The notes under the pieces are model-generated. The model searched no databases, was not told where the DNA came from, and worked only from the letters and a program-made list of their open reading frames with translations. Below are positions 26,336 through 34,843 of a stretch of 59,857 bases of DNA, piece after piece. Position 1 is the stretch's first letter. Each line of letters begins with the position of its first letter. The stretch spans positions 1 through 59,857 of the forward strand of contig NZ_LIKT01000027.1 in the NCBI RefSeq assembly GCF_001294455.1, written 5' to 3'. This DNA is from Phaeobacter sp. 11ANDIMAR09 (GTDB lineage Bacteria > Pseudomonadota > Alphaproteobacteria > Rhodobacterales > Rhodobacteraceae). The position numbers were made by a program, and so were the translations under genes.

Positions 26336-26736
26336 GGGCGAAACACTCTCTCTGCGCGGTCAAGTCGGGTGACGTCGAGGCCTATTGCAGACAGAACATG
26401 GATCTGCTTGCCGCCAATGATGCCAAAGGCGGTTTCGCCGTCCTCCTCGATGGCGGCAATGTCGCCCGGCCGGGCGTTTTGCCAGCCGTCGATTTCGACC
26501 AGGTACTTGGCCGCCAGATCGGCGGGACCGGCGAAACCGGCCGCGCGTAGCTTGGCCCTGCCGTCTTGCAGGCGGCGGTAGGTGCCGCGCCACTCAGAAG
26601 CCAGATCCCGGCCGGAACAACGCTTGACCCATTCCGCCGCGTAGAGGGCGCAGTCAAACCGTCCGGGGCGCATTTTGGCTCCCTGGGCGCGGGTCTCGCG
26701 GAGGTACAAAAGCAATAGGGGGGCGCGGTCACTCAT
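26332..26736 (-). CDS. GTA-like tail cell-wall peptidase (NlpC/P60-like, DUF6950)
   Basis: A 134-residue protein with the motif RFDCALYAAEWV, giving the candidate catalytic Cys, and IIGGKQIHVLSAIGLDV, giving the His, the arrangement of cysteine peptidases in GTA-like and siphovirus tail tips that open peptidoglycan during DNA entry. ATG 26736 overlaps the upstream stop (ATGA). Earlier in-frame ATGs up to 26778 would lie inside the preceding gene and are less likely. Confidence 0.7.
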   Translation of the reverse strand: MSDRAPLLLLYLRETRAQGAKMRPGRFDCALYAAEWVKRCSGRDLASEWRGTYRRLQDGRAKLRAAGFAGPADLAAKYLVEIDGWQNARPGDIAAIEEDGETAFGIIGGKQIHVLSAIGLDVTRLDRAERVFRP

Positions 26737-27332
26737 GCTCGCCCCCATGGAATGGTCCATTCGCCTGCCACGTCGCAATATTCACGGCCCTTGTCAGCGC
26801 CATTGCGGCGCTGCAGCTCTGCGCTGGAGCGCTTCAGGGGCAGCCCATAGGTGAGGTGACGCGCAGCGGTGACCAGGACCAATTCGGTGTAGCTGCTCCC
26901 GTTCTTTGGGCCGAGTTCCTGGGGAGCCTGGTTCAGAAAACCTTTGAAGGCCCGAACCGGTGTGCCCATCTGCCCGCCGGTGTCGATATTGAGCGCGACC
27001 GAGTAGATCAGTACCTTGGCGAGGCGGGGCTTGTAGGCCTCCAGAAGGGTTTTCACCTCATCCGTAAAGGGTGGCATCTTGATCCGCAGGTTGCGCACTG
27101 TGAAGCCGGGTTTGACCACGATGGGCGGCACGTCGATCACATTGCCTGCGCCGTAGAAGGTGCGGATCTCGCCGTCGATCAAAAATTCCTCGTGGTCGTC
27201 ACCGTTCCAGAACCCCAGGGTTTCAGGCGCGCCGGTCTCGCGGTTCTCTGCCTCAAACCACAGCAAGGTTTTGGCGTTGGTGCCCCGCCGCTCTTCCAAT
27301 TGTGCCTGTGCTTCTGCGCTGAAAATCTGCAT
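26733..27332 (-). CDS. Distal tail protein (GTA-like, DUF2163/BR0599-type)
   Basis: 199 residues from ATG 27332 (MQIFSAEAQAQLE). The sequence LLWFEAENRETGAPETLGFWNGDD and the C-terminal LKRSSAELQRRNGADKGREYCD recall the baseplate-hub proteins encoded between the tape-measure and NlpC genes in GTA-like tails. The terminal segment with Cys and the GEWTIPWGR end is typical of this position. The exact family is uncertain. Confidence 0.6.
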   Translation of the reverse strand: MQIFSAEAQAQLEERRGTNAKTLLWFEAENRETGAPETLGFWNGDDHEEFLIDGEIRTFYGAGNVIDVPPIVVKPGFTVRNLRIKMPPFTDEVKTLLEAYKPRLAKVLIYSVALNIDTGGQMGTPVRAFKGFLNQAPQELGPKNGSSYTELVLVTAARHLTYGLPLKRSSAELQRRNGADKGREYCDVAGEWTIPWGRA

Positions 27333-27334
27333 GG

Positions 27335-27985
27335 CTACCTCAGAGTTTGAACCCACTCAAAAGATCCACCTTCGCTGACTGTTGCGCGGCTGGACCCGTA
27401 GTCGGATTGTTTCAGGGTGGCTTTGAGAACCGGGTCGCCCAGGGTGACCGGCGCGCCGATCTGGGCACCTTTGCGGATCTTGGGAACCACAGCGAGGTCC
27501 GCGAGTTCACCGGCCAGATTAGCAACTCCGCCAGCGAACACCCGATGATAGGCATGGCGGGTTGGGTCGGCCCCATAGGTGAAGCCCAGGAGGTCGCCAC
27601 GTTGCAGGATATAACCAGCGGGCAAGCCTGATAGGCTCAGCTCATGGGCGTTGTTTGAGAGGGCAGCAATGACCGCGACCGCGCTCCCCAGAATGGTCTT
27701 TTGAGGATCTGCAATAGGTCCGGTCATGCGCGGGTCTTTGAACAGAAAGGACGCGCCGGGTTCTTCCAGGAGGGACAGGGTCGCATCTACTGAGGCCCAG
27801 ACGTCGTGAAAGTCCAGATCCAGCGTGATTTGTCCCTGCCAGAGGCGGGCTCCGCGCTGATGATACAGCACCGATCCGTCGCCCGCTTCCGAGCTGGACG
27901 CCGCGCGGCCGGGGCGGGAGGTGAGGCTCTTGATCGGCAAGACGTCGATAAACTCAGAGGTGGGGAGGGGCCATGAAATGGGCAT
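27335..27985 (-). CDS. Phage tail protein, hub/distal component
   Basis: 216 residues, soluble and beta-rich, starting PISWPLPTSEFIDVLPIKS. It begins at the tape-measure stop (TAATG overlap at 27985), which fixes both position and start. In GTA-like and B3-like tails the gene directly after the tape measure encodes a distal tail or hub protein. No catalytic motif seen. Confidence 0.6.
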   Translation of the reverse strand: MPISWPLPTSEFIDVLPIKSLTSRPGRAASSSEAGDGSVLYHQRGARLWQGQITLDLDFHDVWASVDATLSLLEEPGASFLFKDPRMTGPIADPQKTILGSAVAVIAALSNNAHELSLSGLPAGYILQRGDLLGFTYGADPTRHAYHRVFAGGVANLAGELADLAVVPKIRKGAQIGAPVTLGDPVLKATLKQSDYGSSRATVSEGGSFEWVQTLR

Positions 27986-30402
27986 TAGCCAACTCCTAGC
28001 GGGTCATGGATGATGCGGTGCACGGTGTCCGGGGCGACCTCCCGGTCGTAGTGTTCCAGCCCCTGGGCCACGGCATCGCCTGAGACCTCTCGAACTTTGA
28101 CGTCGAACAATGGGCTGGGCAGAACTTCCACCTGGGTGCGATTGGAGCCGCCGCCCTGGTTGTTGCCATATGCGGGGGCGCTGCCGGAGAGGCCGCCGAT
28201 TTCGCCACCGTTCGCTAGGCCGGGGATCTCGACGCCGTCATTCATCGCCTGCAGGACAGGGCGATAGCGGCGGGTCGCTTTTGCATGAACCACGGTTTCG
28301 CCAGGGGAGAGCCAGGCCGGAACCATGTCGTCGCGGTTGCCGCCGTCGCCGTGGACTGTCCCGATTCCGACGTGACCTTCAGCCAGGCCCAAGCCGTCGA
28401 GCAGGATGCCGACAAGGCCGCCGACCGCCCCGTCTTTGCCGCCAAGGCCGAAGAGGTTTCCAAGCGGCCCGTCGCCAAGCAGGAGCGCCTCAAGAGCCGC
28501 TGCTGCAATGGCCTCCTTGACGCGGTCCCAGGCTTCGGCGGCTTCATCGCCACCCCGAACAAGCCCCTGGATCAGATCCGTGGAATTGTCGCGGAGAAAA
28601 TCGGTCGCAGCTTCGGTTCTCGCAATGGCTTGCTCTTCTTCCACGCGCTCGCGGATCAGGGCCTCTACCGCTTCGCGTTCTGCATCTGTCGCGCCCTTCA
28701 GCCGGTCACGAATGCGGATCATCTCTTTCAGAACCGGATCTGTTTCTTGAAGCACCTCTAAGCGCTGCCGTTCACGCTCCATCAAGCGCTCAATGGCCTC
28801 GCGCTCTTTGTTGTAGCTGGCCGCACCGCCGCCCTTGCGGGACCGTCGCGATTTTGGGTTCGACGGCATATCGACGTCGGGCAGCCCGTGATCCTGGTAG
28901 ACATAGTCGGAGTTGCCCGCTCCCTGGCTTTCGCCGCGCGGGTCAGCAAAATCGGGGTTCTCCCGGATGCGGCCCATGATCTCCTGGCCGTTGGCCTTCA
29001 TCATATTGACCATGAGGCGATGGGCCTCGTCTGCGGCCAACCCGATATTGCCTGCCATGTCCACGGTGGCGACACCATTGGCCGCGTCCCAGGCGGCCAT
29101 CATTTCAGCCTTCAGCAGCTCGGAGACGTCTTTGCTGTCGAGTTGCTGCTCATAGGCCAGCCGTTCGGCCTGCAGGCGCAGCTCTGCGACCTCAACGCTG
29201 CCTTCACCAAAGGCGGTGATCGCCTGCTGGGTTTCGGCCTCGAGGCGGAGCAGCTCAATCTGGTTGCGGGCTTGGGTTTCGACCTGCAGGCGCTTGCTCA
29301 GGTAGGTTTCCACATTGGCGGAGAGGCTGGACCAAAGATCGGCGCCGGTCGCCTTTAGCTCATTCCAGGGGGCCTGCAGGGCACCGGCAAACAGCTCCAG
29401 ATCCCGGATGATTGCGCTTAGACCTTCATAGAATTCACGCTGGGTTCCGTTTAGGCTCTCCAGCCCCCCAGCCGCATCCAGGAGCTGGCCGCGCACGTCG
29501 AGGGCGGCTTTGAGACGGGTCGCCGCGTCTTCGTTGCTGTTTAGGAGTTCGAGGTTCTGTGCAAAGGCATAGCCGGCTTCTCGCGCGGCGCTGCCAATGG
29601 AGCCCAACCCGAGGAAGTCCTGAGAGGCGGATGTGCTGGACCGGTCATCCCAATAACTTAAATCAAGCACCAGGTTGCGAACGCTCTTGGCGGTTGCGTC
29701 GATCTCGTGCTGGACGTCCATCTTTGCCAGGGCCGCCATGTCTGCCAAGACCATGCGCAATTCCGGGGAGGCGCTACCAAATTCTTCGATCATCTCGGCA
29801 GTGCTGAGGCGCGTTTTCCCGGCCTTGGCGGCAAAGGTTTCAATCGCTTCGCCCATTGCCGTGAGCTGGTCTTCAAAACTGGCAATTTCGTCATCCGCTC
29901 CGGTAAGCCAGTTCACCATGGCGGCACCGGCGGCGATGGAGCCAATGGTGATCAAGGTCAGAGGGCTGACCATGGAAACCAAGGCGGCCTTGAGTGCTTT
30001 TGCTGCCCCGGCCGCGCCCAGATGGCCGATGACCTGGGTGATCTGGGTGCCCTGCTGGATGGCGAGCTGAAAGGGGTTCTGGCCCGCTGCCATCATCACG
30101 CCGATATCGTTGAACTGGGCTGTGAGGTTGCCGACCTGACCGGCAGCCAGTTGGTGCGACCGGCCCAGTGTTACGGCTTGGGTCGCGACGGCGGCCTCTT
30201 CAATCTGCAAGGCTTTGGCTTGCCTGGCCGCGTCTCCTGCAGCCTGTCCAATTCTGCGAATTTCAGCCTGGGCGGTCTTCTCAACCTTGTTGAGATCCAT
30301 GGTTGCAAAATAGAGGCTGCGCTTGACCTTCTGCAGATTGGTCAGCTCGGACTTGCCCTGGGAGGCATCAATCGTCAGCTTTCCAGAGACAACAAAGGTC
30401 AT
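27985..30402 (-). CDS. Tail length tape measure protein
   Basis: 805 residues from ATG 30402 (MTFVVSGKLTIDASQGKSEL). The N-terminal third is helical (LQKVKRSLYFATMDLNK), residues about 100-180 contain a Gly/Ala-rich hydrophobic patch (GAAGAAKALKAALVSM), and long charged helices follow (EREAIERLMERERQRLEVL). Length and hydrophobic-patch layout fit a siphovirus tape measure, whose size sets tail length. Its ATG comes one base after the stop of the frameshifted chaperone extension, the classical order chaperone then tape measure. Confidence 0.88.
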   Translation of the reverse strand: MTFVVSGKLTIDASQGKSELTNLQKVKRSLYFATMDLNKVEKTAQAEIRRIGQAAGDAARQAKALQIEEAAVATQAVTLGRSHQLAAGQVGNLTAQFNDIGVMMAAGQNPFQLAIQQGTQITQVIGHLGAAGAAKALKAALVSMVSPLTLITIGSIAAGAAMVNWLTGADDEIASFEDQLTAMGEAIETFAAKAGKTRLSTAEMIEEFGSASPELRMVLADMAALAKMDVQHEIDATAKSVRNLVLDLSYWDDRSSTSASQDFLGLGSIGSAAREAGYAFAQNLELLNSNEDAATRLKAALDVRGQLLDAAGGLESLNGTQREFYEGLSAIIRDLELFAGALQAPWNELKATGADLWSSLSANVETYLSKRLQVETQARNQIELLRLEAETQQAITAFGEGSVEVAELRLQAERLAYEQQLDSKDVSELLKAEMMAAWDAANGVATVDMAGNIGLAADEAHRLMVNMMKANGQEIMGRIRENPDFADPRGESQGAGNSDYVYQDHGLPDVDMPSNPKSRRSRKGGGAASYNKEREAIERLMERERQRLEVLQETDPVLKEMIRIRDRLKGATDAEREAVEALIRERVEEEQAIARTEAATDFLRDNSTDLIQGLVRGGDEAAEAWDRVKEAIAAAALEALLLGDGPLGNLFGLGGKDGAVGGLVGILLDGLGLAEGHVGIGTVHGDGGNRDDMVPAWLSPGETVVHAKATRRYRPVLQAMNDGVEIPGLANGGEIGGLSGSAPAYGNNQGGGSNRTQVEVLPSPLFDVKVREVSGDAVAQGLEHYDREVAPDTVHRIIHDPLGVG

Positions 30403-30403
30403 G

Positions 30404-30763
30404 TCAGTTTCCGTTCCATTCTGCCACGGCGGCGTATTCAATGATCTGGACCTGGCCAAACAGCTCGGGGGTCATCTCCACTCCGGCCAGATCCCAGGCG
30501 GCGCGGGAGCTGCCGTAATCCAGTCCAAGGGTTCTGACGCGCCCGTCTGCCAGGCCGATACGGCTGAACTGTGTGGCCGCATCAAGGAAGGCCTCAAGGG
30601 CCGGGAGGTTGCATTCCCAAACGCCTTCTTCGTCCTGTTCCTGGGCAAGGGTCTCGATGGGGATGCCCAGGACGTTGCAATCCTGCAGGGCCTCGGCCTG
30701 GCGGGCCTTCTGGGTGCCTGTGAACAGGGTTCCATTGGCAAAGGACCGCCCGGCCCAGGTTAG
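30404..30763 (-). CDS. Tail assembly chaperone, -1 frameshift extension (T-like)
   Basis: A 119-codon frame in the -1 phase relative to the upstream chaperone gene. It runs LTWAGRSFANGTLFTGTQKA ... MTPELFGQVQIIEYAAVAEWNGN and ends one base before the tape measure start. It has no start codon of its own until 23 codons from the end, so it can only be made by ribosomes slipping at the GGGAAAC heptamer. Fused to the 109-residue upstream protein it gives a 228-residue GT-type chaperone, as in lambda gpG/gpGT. The fused C-terminal part binds the tail tube protein in known systems. Confidence 0.8.
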   Translation of the reverse strand, partial: LTWAGRSFANGTLFTGTQKARQAEALQDCNVLGIPIETLAQEQDEEGVWECNLPALEAFLDAATQFSRIGLADGRVRTLGLDYGSSRAAWDLAGVEMTPELFGQVQIIEYAAVAEWNGN

Positions 30764-31089
30764 TTTCCCGTGACGGCCTTGATCTGCGCCTTGGTGTAGG
30801 TGGAGAGCAGCGCGATCCGCACGTAGCCAAAGCCCAGAACCTGCTCCAGGATCTCGGGGCTGTAGGGAACGGGCTTTCCTTCGTCATCTGCCAGGTCGTC
30901 CAGATGCAGGATGATTTCGCGCAGAAAATCTTTGACGTTTTCAGTGACAGACAGATCGCGGGCGTCGCGATCCTGGTCGGACAGAACCTTAAAAGTCGCC
31001 TTTAAGGACTGGTCCACATACCCGTCGCCAGAGGGAACAGAGATGGGAACTTTGCGGGTGAAGGTCGGGGCGTTGACAACATTGAACAA
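30760..31089 (-). CDS. Tail assembly chaperone (G-like)
   Basis: A 109-residue protein between the tail tube and tape-measure genes, the fixed position of tail assembly chaperones. It starts MFNVVNAPTFTRKVPISVPSG and is helical in the second half (YSPEILEQVLGFGYVRIALL). The last codons before the TAA are ACG GGA AAC, forming the slippery heptamer G-GGA-AAC. Most ribosomes should stop here; a fraction shift to -1 and add the extension at 30404-30763. It coats the tape measure during tail assembly. Confidence 0.82.
   Translation of the reverse strand: MFNVVNAPTFTRKVPISVPSGDGYVDQSLKATFKVLSDQDRDARDLSVTENVKDFLREIILHLDDLADDEGKPVPYSPEILEQVLGFGYVRIALLSTYTKAQIKAVTGN
30763..30769 (-). promoter_or_regulatory. 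Programmed -1 frameshift slippery site GGGAAAC
   Basis: The heptamer GGGAAAC fits the X-XXY-YYZ rule in the zero frame of the chaperone gene and is followed at once by the TAA stop (30762-30760). Lambda uses the close relative GGGAAAG between G and T. The downstream -1 frame is open for 119 codons with phage-like composition, which would be improbable by chance. Confidence 0.8.
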
Positions 31090-31113
31090 GGGGGAGGCTC
31101 CAGTCCTGGGCGC

Positions 31114-32049
31114 TTAGGTGAGGGTCAAGGACCACTGATCGTTGACAGCGGCGGCGCGGGGCACCAGGCGCAAAGGCCATTCCTTGATGTTCTGGCTCTG
31201 GCTGAGAGAGGGCCGCTGCATCTGGGCAGTCGGCAGGCTCAAAGTGACGATCTTTCCGGCCGCTGTCCCATGCACCAATTCCACTGGCACCTTTGCCATG
31301 GCCAAGGCTTTGGCGAAGGGGTTGTACTCCGCCAGGGTCTTGGCCTCGACGGTGGTCTCAAACAGCTCGGATTTGTCGGTGATCAGCACCCGCTCGGCCC
31401 CAACCAGGAACCGGTTTTCCACCTTGTTGCCGAGGTTGAGCTTGGCGGTTTTCATCACGAAATCCACACCGTCGATAGAGAACGTCGGTGTGTTCTGATG
31501 CGACACGACCAGCGGCTCCACCCAGCTCATCAGATCGACCGTGGGCGGTGCCACATCGCTTGGTAGCGTAAACAGGCCGGTGAAATCGAACTTGATCTTG
31601 GGGGTGGCCTGGGCATCCAGCATCAGCTCGGCCTTGCCACGCGAGCCGCGCATGACATAGCGGGTGCCGTCGATATTCAGATGGAACGTCCCGGCCTCAT
31701 GCCCCTTGGCGACCGGCGTGTAGATGACAGAGGTCCCGGCGTTGATTGTTTCGGCAACGGCGCAGGCGCGCAGCAGCGGCCCCCAAGCAGGCGCGGTTCC
31801 GGCGACACCTGGGGCGCTCAGATCCACGGTGAAGGACAGGGTGGAATGCAGTTCAGTCGGGATGGTGCCATTGGCGCTCATGCCGGGCTGTTCTAGGTCA
31901 CGTTCCTGATCCTGGCCTTCCATGGGCTTGTAGGTGACGTCCTGCGCCAGGATCGCATTGGCGGCACCGGTTGGGCCTGCGTCGACGCCATAGGTGCCTT
32001 CCAGGGCAAACAGCAGGTACTTGTCTTTCCAGTATCGGGGAGCGGACAT
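31114..32049 (-). CDS. Major tail tube protein
   Basis: 311 residues, starting APRYWKDKYLLFALEGTYG, a common siphovirus tail-tube opening, with a beta-rich body and no cysteines or membrane segments. Sits immediately before the tail assembly chaperone. The size exceeds that of simple tube proteins, suggesting an extra C-terminal domain (from about residue 200). Its ATG follows directly after the stop of the 48-aa gene. Confidence 0.8.
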   Translation of the reverse strand: MSAPRYWKDKYLLFALEGTYGVDAGPTGAANAILAQDVTYKPMEGQDQERDLEQPGMSANGTIPTELHSTLSFTVDLSAPGVAGTAPAWGPLLRACAVAETINAGTSVIYTPVAKGHEAGTFHLNIDGTRYVMRGSRGKAELMLDAQATPKIKFDFTGLFTLPSDVAPPTVDLMSWVEPLVVSHQNTPTFSIDGVDFVMKTAKLNLGNKVENRFLVGAERVLITDKSELFETTVEAKTLAEYNPFAKALAMAKVPVELVHGTAAGKIVTLSLPTAQMQRPSLSQSQNIKEWPLRLVPRAAAVNDQWSLTLT

Positions 32050-32196
32050 TTAGGCCTCCTGTTCCTTAGTGGGATTTTCCGGGGGCGAAGGTTCCGGCCG
32101 GGTGGCCTCCTTCGTGGGGTGTTCGACCTGTTTCAGCTTGCCGCCCCTTTGAAGTTCAAAGCGGCCACCGCTGGTGGGAGGGGTGAATTTGGTCAT
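32050..32196 (-). CDS. Small phage protein (48 aa) between gp37-like and tail tube genes
   Basis: A 48-codon gene starting MTKFTPPTSGGRFELQRGGK and ending in a Pro/Glu-rich tail (PEPSPPENPTKEQEA). Its ATG overlaps the upstream stop (ATGA at 32193-32196) and its TAA abuts the tail tube ATG, leaving no gap in the operon. This packing is the main evidence that it is real. Function unknown. Confidence 0.6.
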   Translation of the reverse strand: MTKFTPPTSGGRFELQRGGKLKQVEHPTKEATRPEPSPPENPTKEQEA

Positions 32197-32621
32197 GCCG
32201 GGGTCCTCAATTGTGCGTCGATGGTGAAGGTCAGCTCGTAAAAGGCGCGGCCTTGGTGCATGGAGAGCAACCTGCGCCGTTCAAACACCAGAACGCCTGG
32301 GCCGGGCTCCGGGGACCAGCCGACCAGGGCAAGGGTGACTTCGGTAAGCATAGGGTGCAGACGGTTAAGGGCTTTGCGGCCGGTCGCGTCGTTCACATCG
32401 AGCGAGAGATAGACACCAAAGCGCTCATTGATTGCCTGGCGAAAGATACCGGTGCCTGCCTCCGCCTTGCCCCCCTTTGCGTCCAGCGGAACAACCAGGG
32501 CAGTGGCATTCTGGGGCAACCGGCCGTCGCGCAGCAGCTTTGCCATCTCAACGACCGGCTCGACCCGGTTCTTCAGATCCGGCACCTCGGCCTTAAGCTT
32601 TTGAATGATTGCGCCCAGCAT
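32193..32621 (-). CDS. Mu gp37-like protein (DUF1834), head-tail joining/tail completion
   Basis: A 142-residue protein starting MLGAIIQKLKAEVPDLKNRV with FGVYLSLDVND in the middle, resembling DUF1834 (Mu gp37). It follows the DUF1320 gene by one base, the same order as in Mu. The family is thought to act at the head-tail connector or as tail terminator. Confidence 0.72.
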   Translation of the reverse strand: MLGAIIQKLKAEVPDLKNRVEPVVEMAKLLRDGRLPQNATALVVPLDAKGGKAEAGTGIFRQAINERFGVYLSLDVNDATGRKALNRLHPMLTEVTLALVGWSPEPGPGVLVFERRRLLSMHQGRAFYELTFTIDAQLRTPA

Positions 32622-33049
32622 CAGATGTAGCTCTTCATACTGTCGGCAGACATTGGGCGCTCGCGCTTGGTAAAGCGCACGTCATTTTCGGGTTTCTCGG
32701 CGGGTTCCACGCCAGCAATGGGCAAGCGGATCTTGCCTTCTCCAATCCCTTTGAGGGTTTCGCGGGCCTTCTTTTCTTCGGCGGCGATCTTTTCCGGGGC
32801 GTCGTAGATATGCAGCTCGTAGATCACCAAGGCTCTGGTGACCTTGGCAACCAGGTCAGGCACCTCGGCAAGTGGCAGCGCATAGTGATTAGCCAGGAAA
32901 CCGTCGACCAAAGCCTGCGCCGATGTGATCGCTGCTGAGACAATCGCGGCGTCGATCACGCCGGTGGGCTCGTCGCTCCGGTCGGTCAGATCGACCAGCA
33001 GGCGGCGACCATAGCGCGTCTCAAGCTCTTGTTGGCTGGTGTAGTCCAT
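32621..33049 (-). CDS. Mu gp36-like protein (DUF1320)
   Basis: 142 residues from ATG 33049 (MDYTSQQELETRYG), the usual DUF1320 opening. Features are DAAIVSAAITSAQALVDGFLANHYALPL and VTRALVIYELHIYD, helical and conserved in the family. It acts at the head-tail connector in Mu-like phages. An upstream ATG at 33085 would add 12 atypical residues. Confidence 0.8.
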   Translation of the reverse strand: MDYTSQQELETRYGRRLLVDLTDRSDEPTGVIDAAIVSAAITSAQALVDGFLANHYALPLAEVPDLVAKVTRALVIYELHIYDAPEKIAAEEKKARETLKGIGEGKIRLPIAGVEPAEKPENDVRFTKRERPMSADSMKSYI

Positions 33050-33113
33050 GACGATTTCCGGTGAGGGTTGGGGAAGGCGGCGCAAAACCTGCGCCGCCTT
33101 TCAAAGGACAGTC

Positions 33114-33455
33114 TTAGGTGAGCCGCTGAACAACGCCGCAGGCCTCGAGCGGCGCCAGTTCTTCTGGCGTTAGCTCGACGGTTTCGCGGCTTGTGCCGGG
33201 GCCGTAGTCGGTGCCGTTGTGCTTGAGCGCGTCGAGAACAAGAGCTGGGACCAGGCTGCTAGAGGCCTTTGCCTTGGCTTTCGCATCGGCTTTCGCATCG
33301 GCTTCCGCTTCAGCCTTGGCTTCTGCGTCGGCCTTTGCCTTGGCCGCTGCTTCGGCTTCCGCAATTTTGCCTTTCAGCTTCTCCTCACCGATATTGGCAG
33401 GGTGGGAGATTTCCAGCTCCTTTGCACGGGCCAGCAGGGCTTCACGTTCGCTCAT
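33114..33455 (-). CDS. Small head-associated protein with Ala/Lys-rich coil
   Basis: 113 residues. The N-terminus (EREALLARAKELEISHPANIGEEKLKGKI) looks like a HeH/LEM-type helical hairpin. Residues about 35-65 are almost pure Ala-Lys-Glu-Asp helix encoded by repeated GCT/TTC/GCA triplet blocks (33270-33350), and a compact C-terminus ends VVQRLT. It lies directly after the major capsid gene, as in B3-type phages. Function unknown. Confidence 0.6.
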   Translation of the reverse strand: MSEREALLARAKELEISHPANIGEEKLKGKIAEAEAAAKAKADAEAKAEAEADAKADAKAKAKASSSLVPALVLDALKHNGTDYGPGTSRETVELTPEELAPLEACGVVQRLT

Positions 33456-33465
33456 AACAGCCCCC

Positions 33466-34443
33466 TTACCCTGCGACTGCGTTCTGGATGAAATAGCCGA
33501 CGTCCTTGGCGACGATCAGCTCTTTCACCCGCTCACCCCGGCGGATGCGATAGCCGCCTTCGAGGCCGATATCGGGGTCCTCGATGCGCCCGGCCACCTT
33601 GCCACCGAACTCCGCTGTTAGGCCCCAGGTGACGCCGCCGCCCTCGGTGTTAACCTGCTTGTTGATGTGCAGGAGCGAAATGTGGTTGCCCCAGGCGCGC
33701 TGCAGGTTTGCCGCCTGGCCCGGCTTGGCCGCGTTGAAAAAGGCGTCGCCGATCAACAGCCGCTTGATGCCTTCACCGGCAAAGAGTTCCAGGAACTGCT
33801 GGCGGGTCACGATGCCTTCGCTGGTCAGGTTGCCCTTGACCGCGTTGACGATCTTGGGGTGCGAGGAAATTTTGCCCCAGACCTTGCGCCCCATCACCAT
33901 GGTATTGGCGGGCATGATGAAGACGTTTTCCAACCCGGTTTTGATTACGCCAATAGGATCAGAGTCGGCGTAGTTGGAAAACTGATCAGACCCAGACAGA
34001 GTGGTCTTGCGGCCGGTCGCATAGTTTGCGGCATTGTGAACCGTGCGGGCCACACGGACTTCGCGAATGTTCTCGACTGTTTCCGAGATCATCTCAACGG
34101 CATGGCCTTCGGGGTCGTGTTTTGACAGTCCGGCTTTTCGGGCTGCGGCTGCGGACCTGATGTCGGAGAATGGGACGGGTGCATCCAGGCCGAAATCTTC
34201 GACTTCGGCGGTTCGCGTTTTTCCGCCGAATTCCAGCTGATTGACACGGCCTTTGCGGCCAACACGCGCGTCAGGCACGTTAAACGCCTCTTCAACCGGG
34301 TATTCAGTCCAGCCGAACTTTTCAGTGGGCACGGTTTGGCGCGGCATGACCTCATCGGCAATGCGGGAGGCCTCGGGGTTCTTGTAGCCAATCGCAATCG
34401 CGGTCAGCGCCGCGTCGGATTGAAAGGGACGTTTAGGGGCCAT
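33466..34443 (-). CDS. Major capsid protein
   Basis: 325 residues. The order protease/scaffold, decoration protein, then this gene identifies it as the head subunit. It has APKRPFQSDAALTAIAIGYKN at the start, VPDARVGRKGRVNQLEFGGKT, and NTMVMGRKVWGKISSHPKIV, characteristic of the HK97-fold capsid proteins of Mu-like siphophages. Length is normal. No frameshift or truncation. Confidence 0.85.
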   Translation of the reverse strand: MAPKRPFQSDAALTAIAIGYKNPEASRIADEVMPRQTVPTEKFGWTEYPVEEAFNVPDARVGRKGRVNQLEFGGKTRTAEVEDFGLDAPVPFSDIRSAAAARKAGLSKHDPEGHAVEMISETVENIREVRVARTVHNAANYATGRKTTLSGSDQFSNYADSDPIGVIKTGLENVFIMPANTMVMGRKVWGKISSHPKIVNAVKGNLTSEGIVTRQQFLELFAGEGIKRLLIGDAFFNAAKPGQAANLQRAWGNHISLLHINKQVNTEGGGVTWGLTAEFGGKVAGRIEDPDIGLEGGYRIRRGERVKELIVAKDVGYFIQNAVAG

Positions 34444-34462
34444 CAGGCTTTCCTTTCAGGGA

Positions 34463-34843
34463 TCAGGCTTCGTGAAGAAGGCCGGGCGACAGGAAGGTCG
34501 GGCAAAGGTCATCGGCAACGCCGGGCTCCTCTGCAAAACCAATGATGCGGATGGTTGTTCCGGCTGCGGCGACCGCCTTGATGGCAGCGCCATTGGCATC
34601 GGATGTCAGCGGGTCGCCCGCTGCCACAGGGCCGCCCAGGCGAACCGGATAGAGGCCGTCGCGGTGGACGTCACACATTCCGCCAAGCTCCGCGCCCATG
34701 CTGTCGGCAATGCCCAGAGATGCGGAGGTGTTGTCGCTGGCTGTGGTGATCGTGGAGCCGTTGGCGGGATCTGCGAAAACCACGATGCGGTAGCCTTCGA
34801 TGGCGGCGGCGGCCTCATAGGCGCGGGTAAAGGACGGGATCAT
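34463..34843 (-). CDS. Capsid decoration/cement protein (DUF2190-like)
   Basis: 126 residues, starting IPSFTRAYEAAAAIEGYRIVVFAD with GLYPVRLGGPVAAGDPLTSDANGAA, the beta-rich pattern of DUF2190 capsid-stabilising proteins that sit between the protease and major capsid genes. Start overlaps the stop of the upstream gene (ATGA at 34840-34843). Confidence 0.7.
   Translation of the reverse strand: MIPSFTRAYEAAAAIEGYRIVVFADPANGSTITTASDNTSASLGIADSMGAELGGMCDVHRDGLYPVRLGGPVAAGDPLTSDANGAAIKAVAAAGTTIRIIGFAEEPGVADDLCPTFLSPGLLHEA

Noticed and set aside
30472-30887. Two short minus-strand frames (89 and 97 codons) after the tail chaperone
   Set aside because: Arg/Pro-rich out-of-phase shadows; the -1 frame extension from the slippery site explains the region.
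33270-33350. Short tandem repeats suggesting a CRISPR or VNTR
   Set aside because: Triplet-phased low-complexity sequence coding for Ala/Lys/Glu helix in a phage gene; no spacers, no cas genes.
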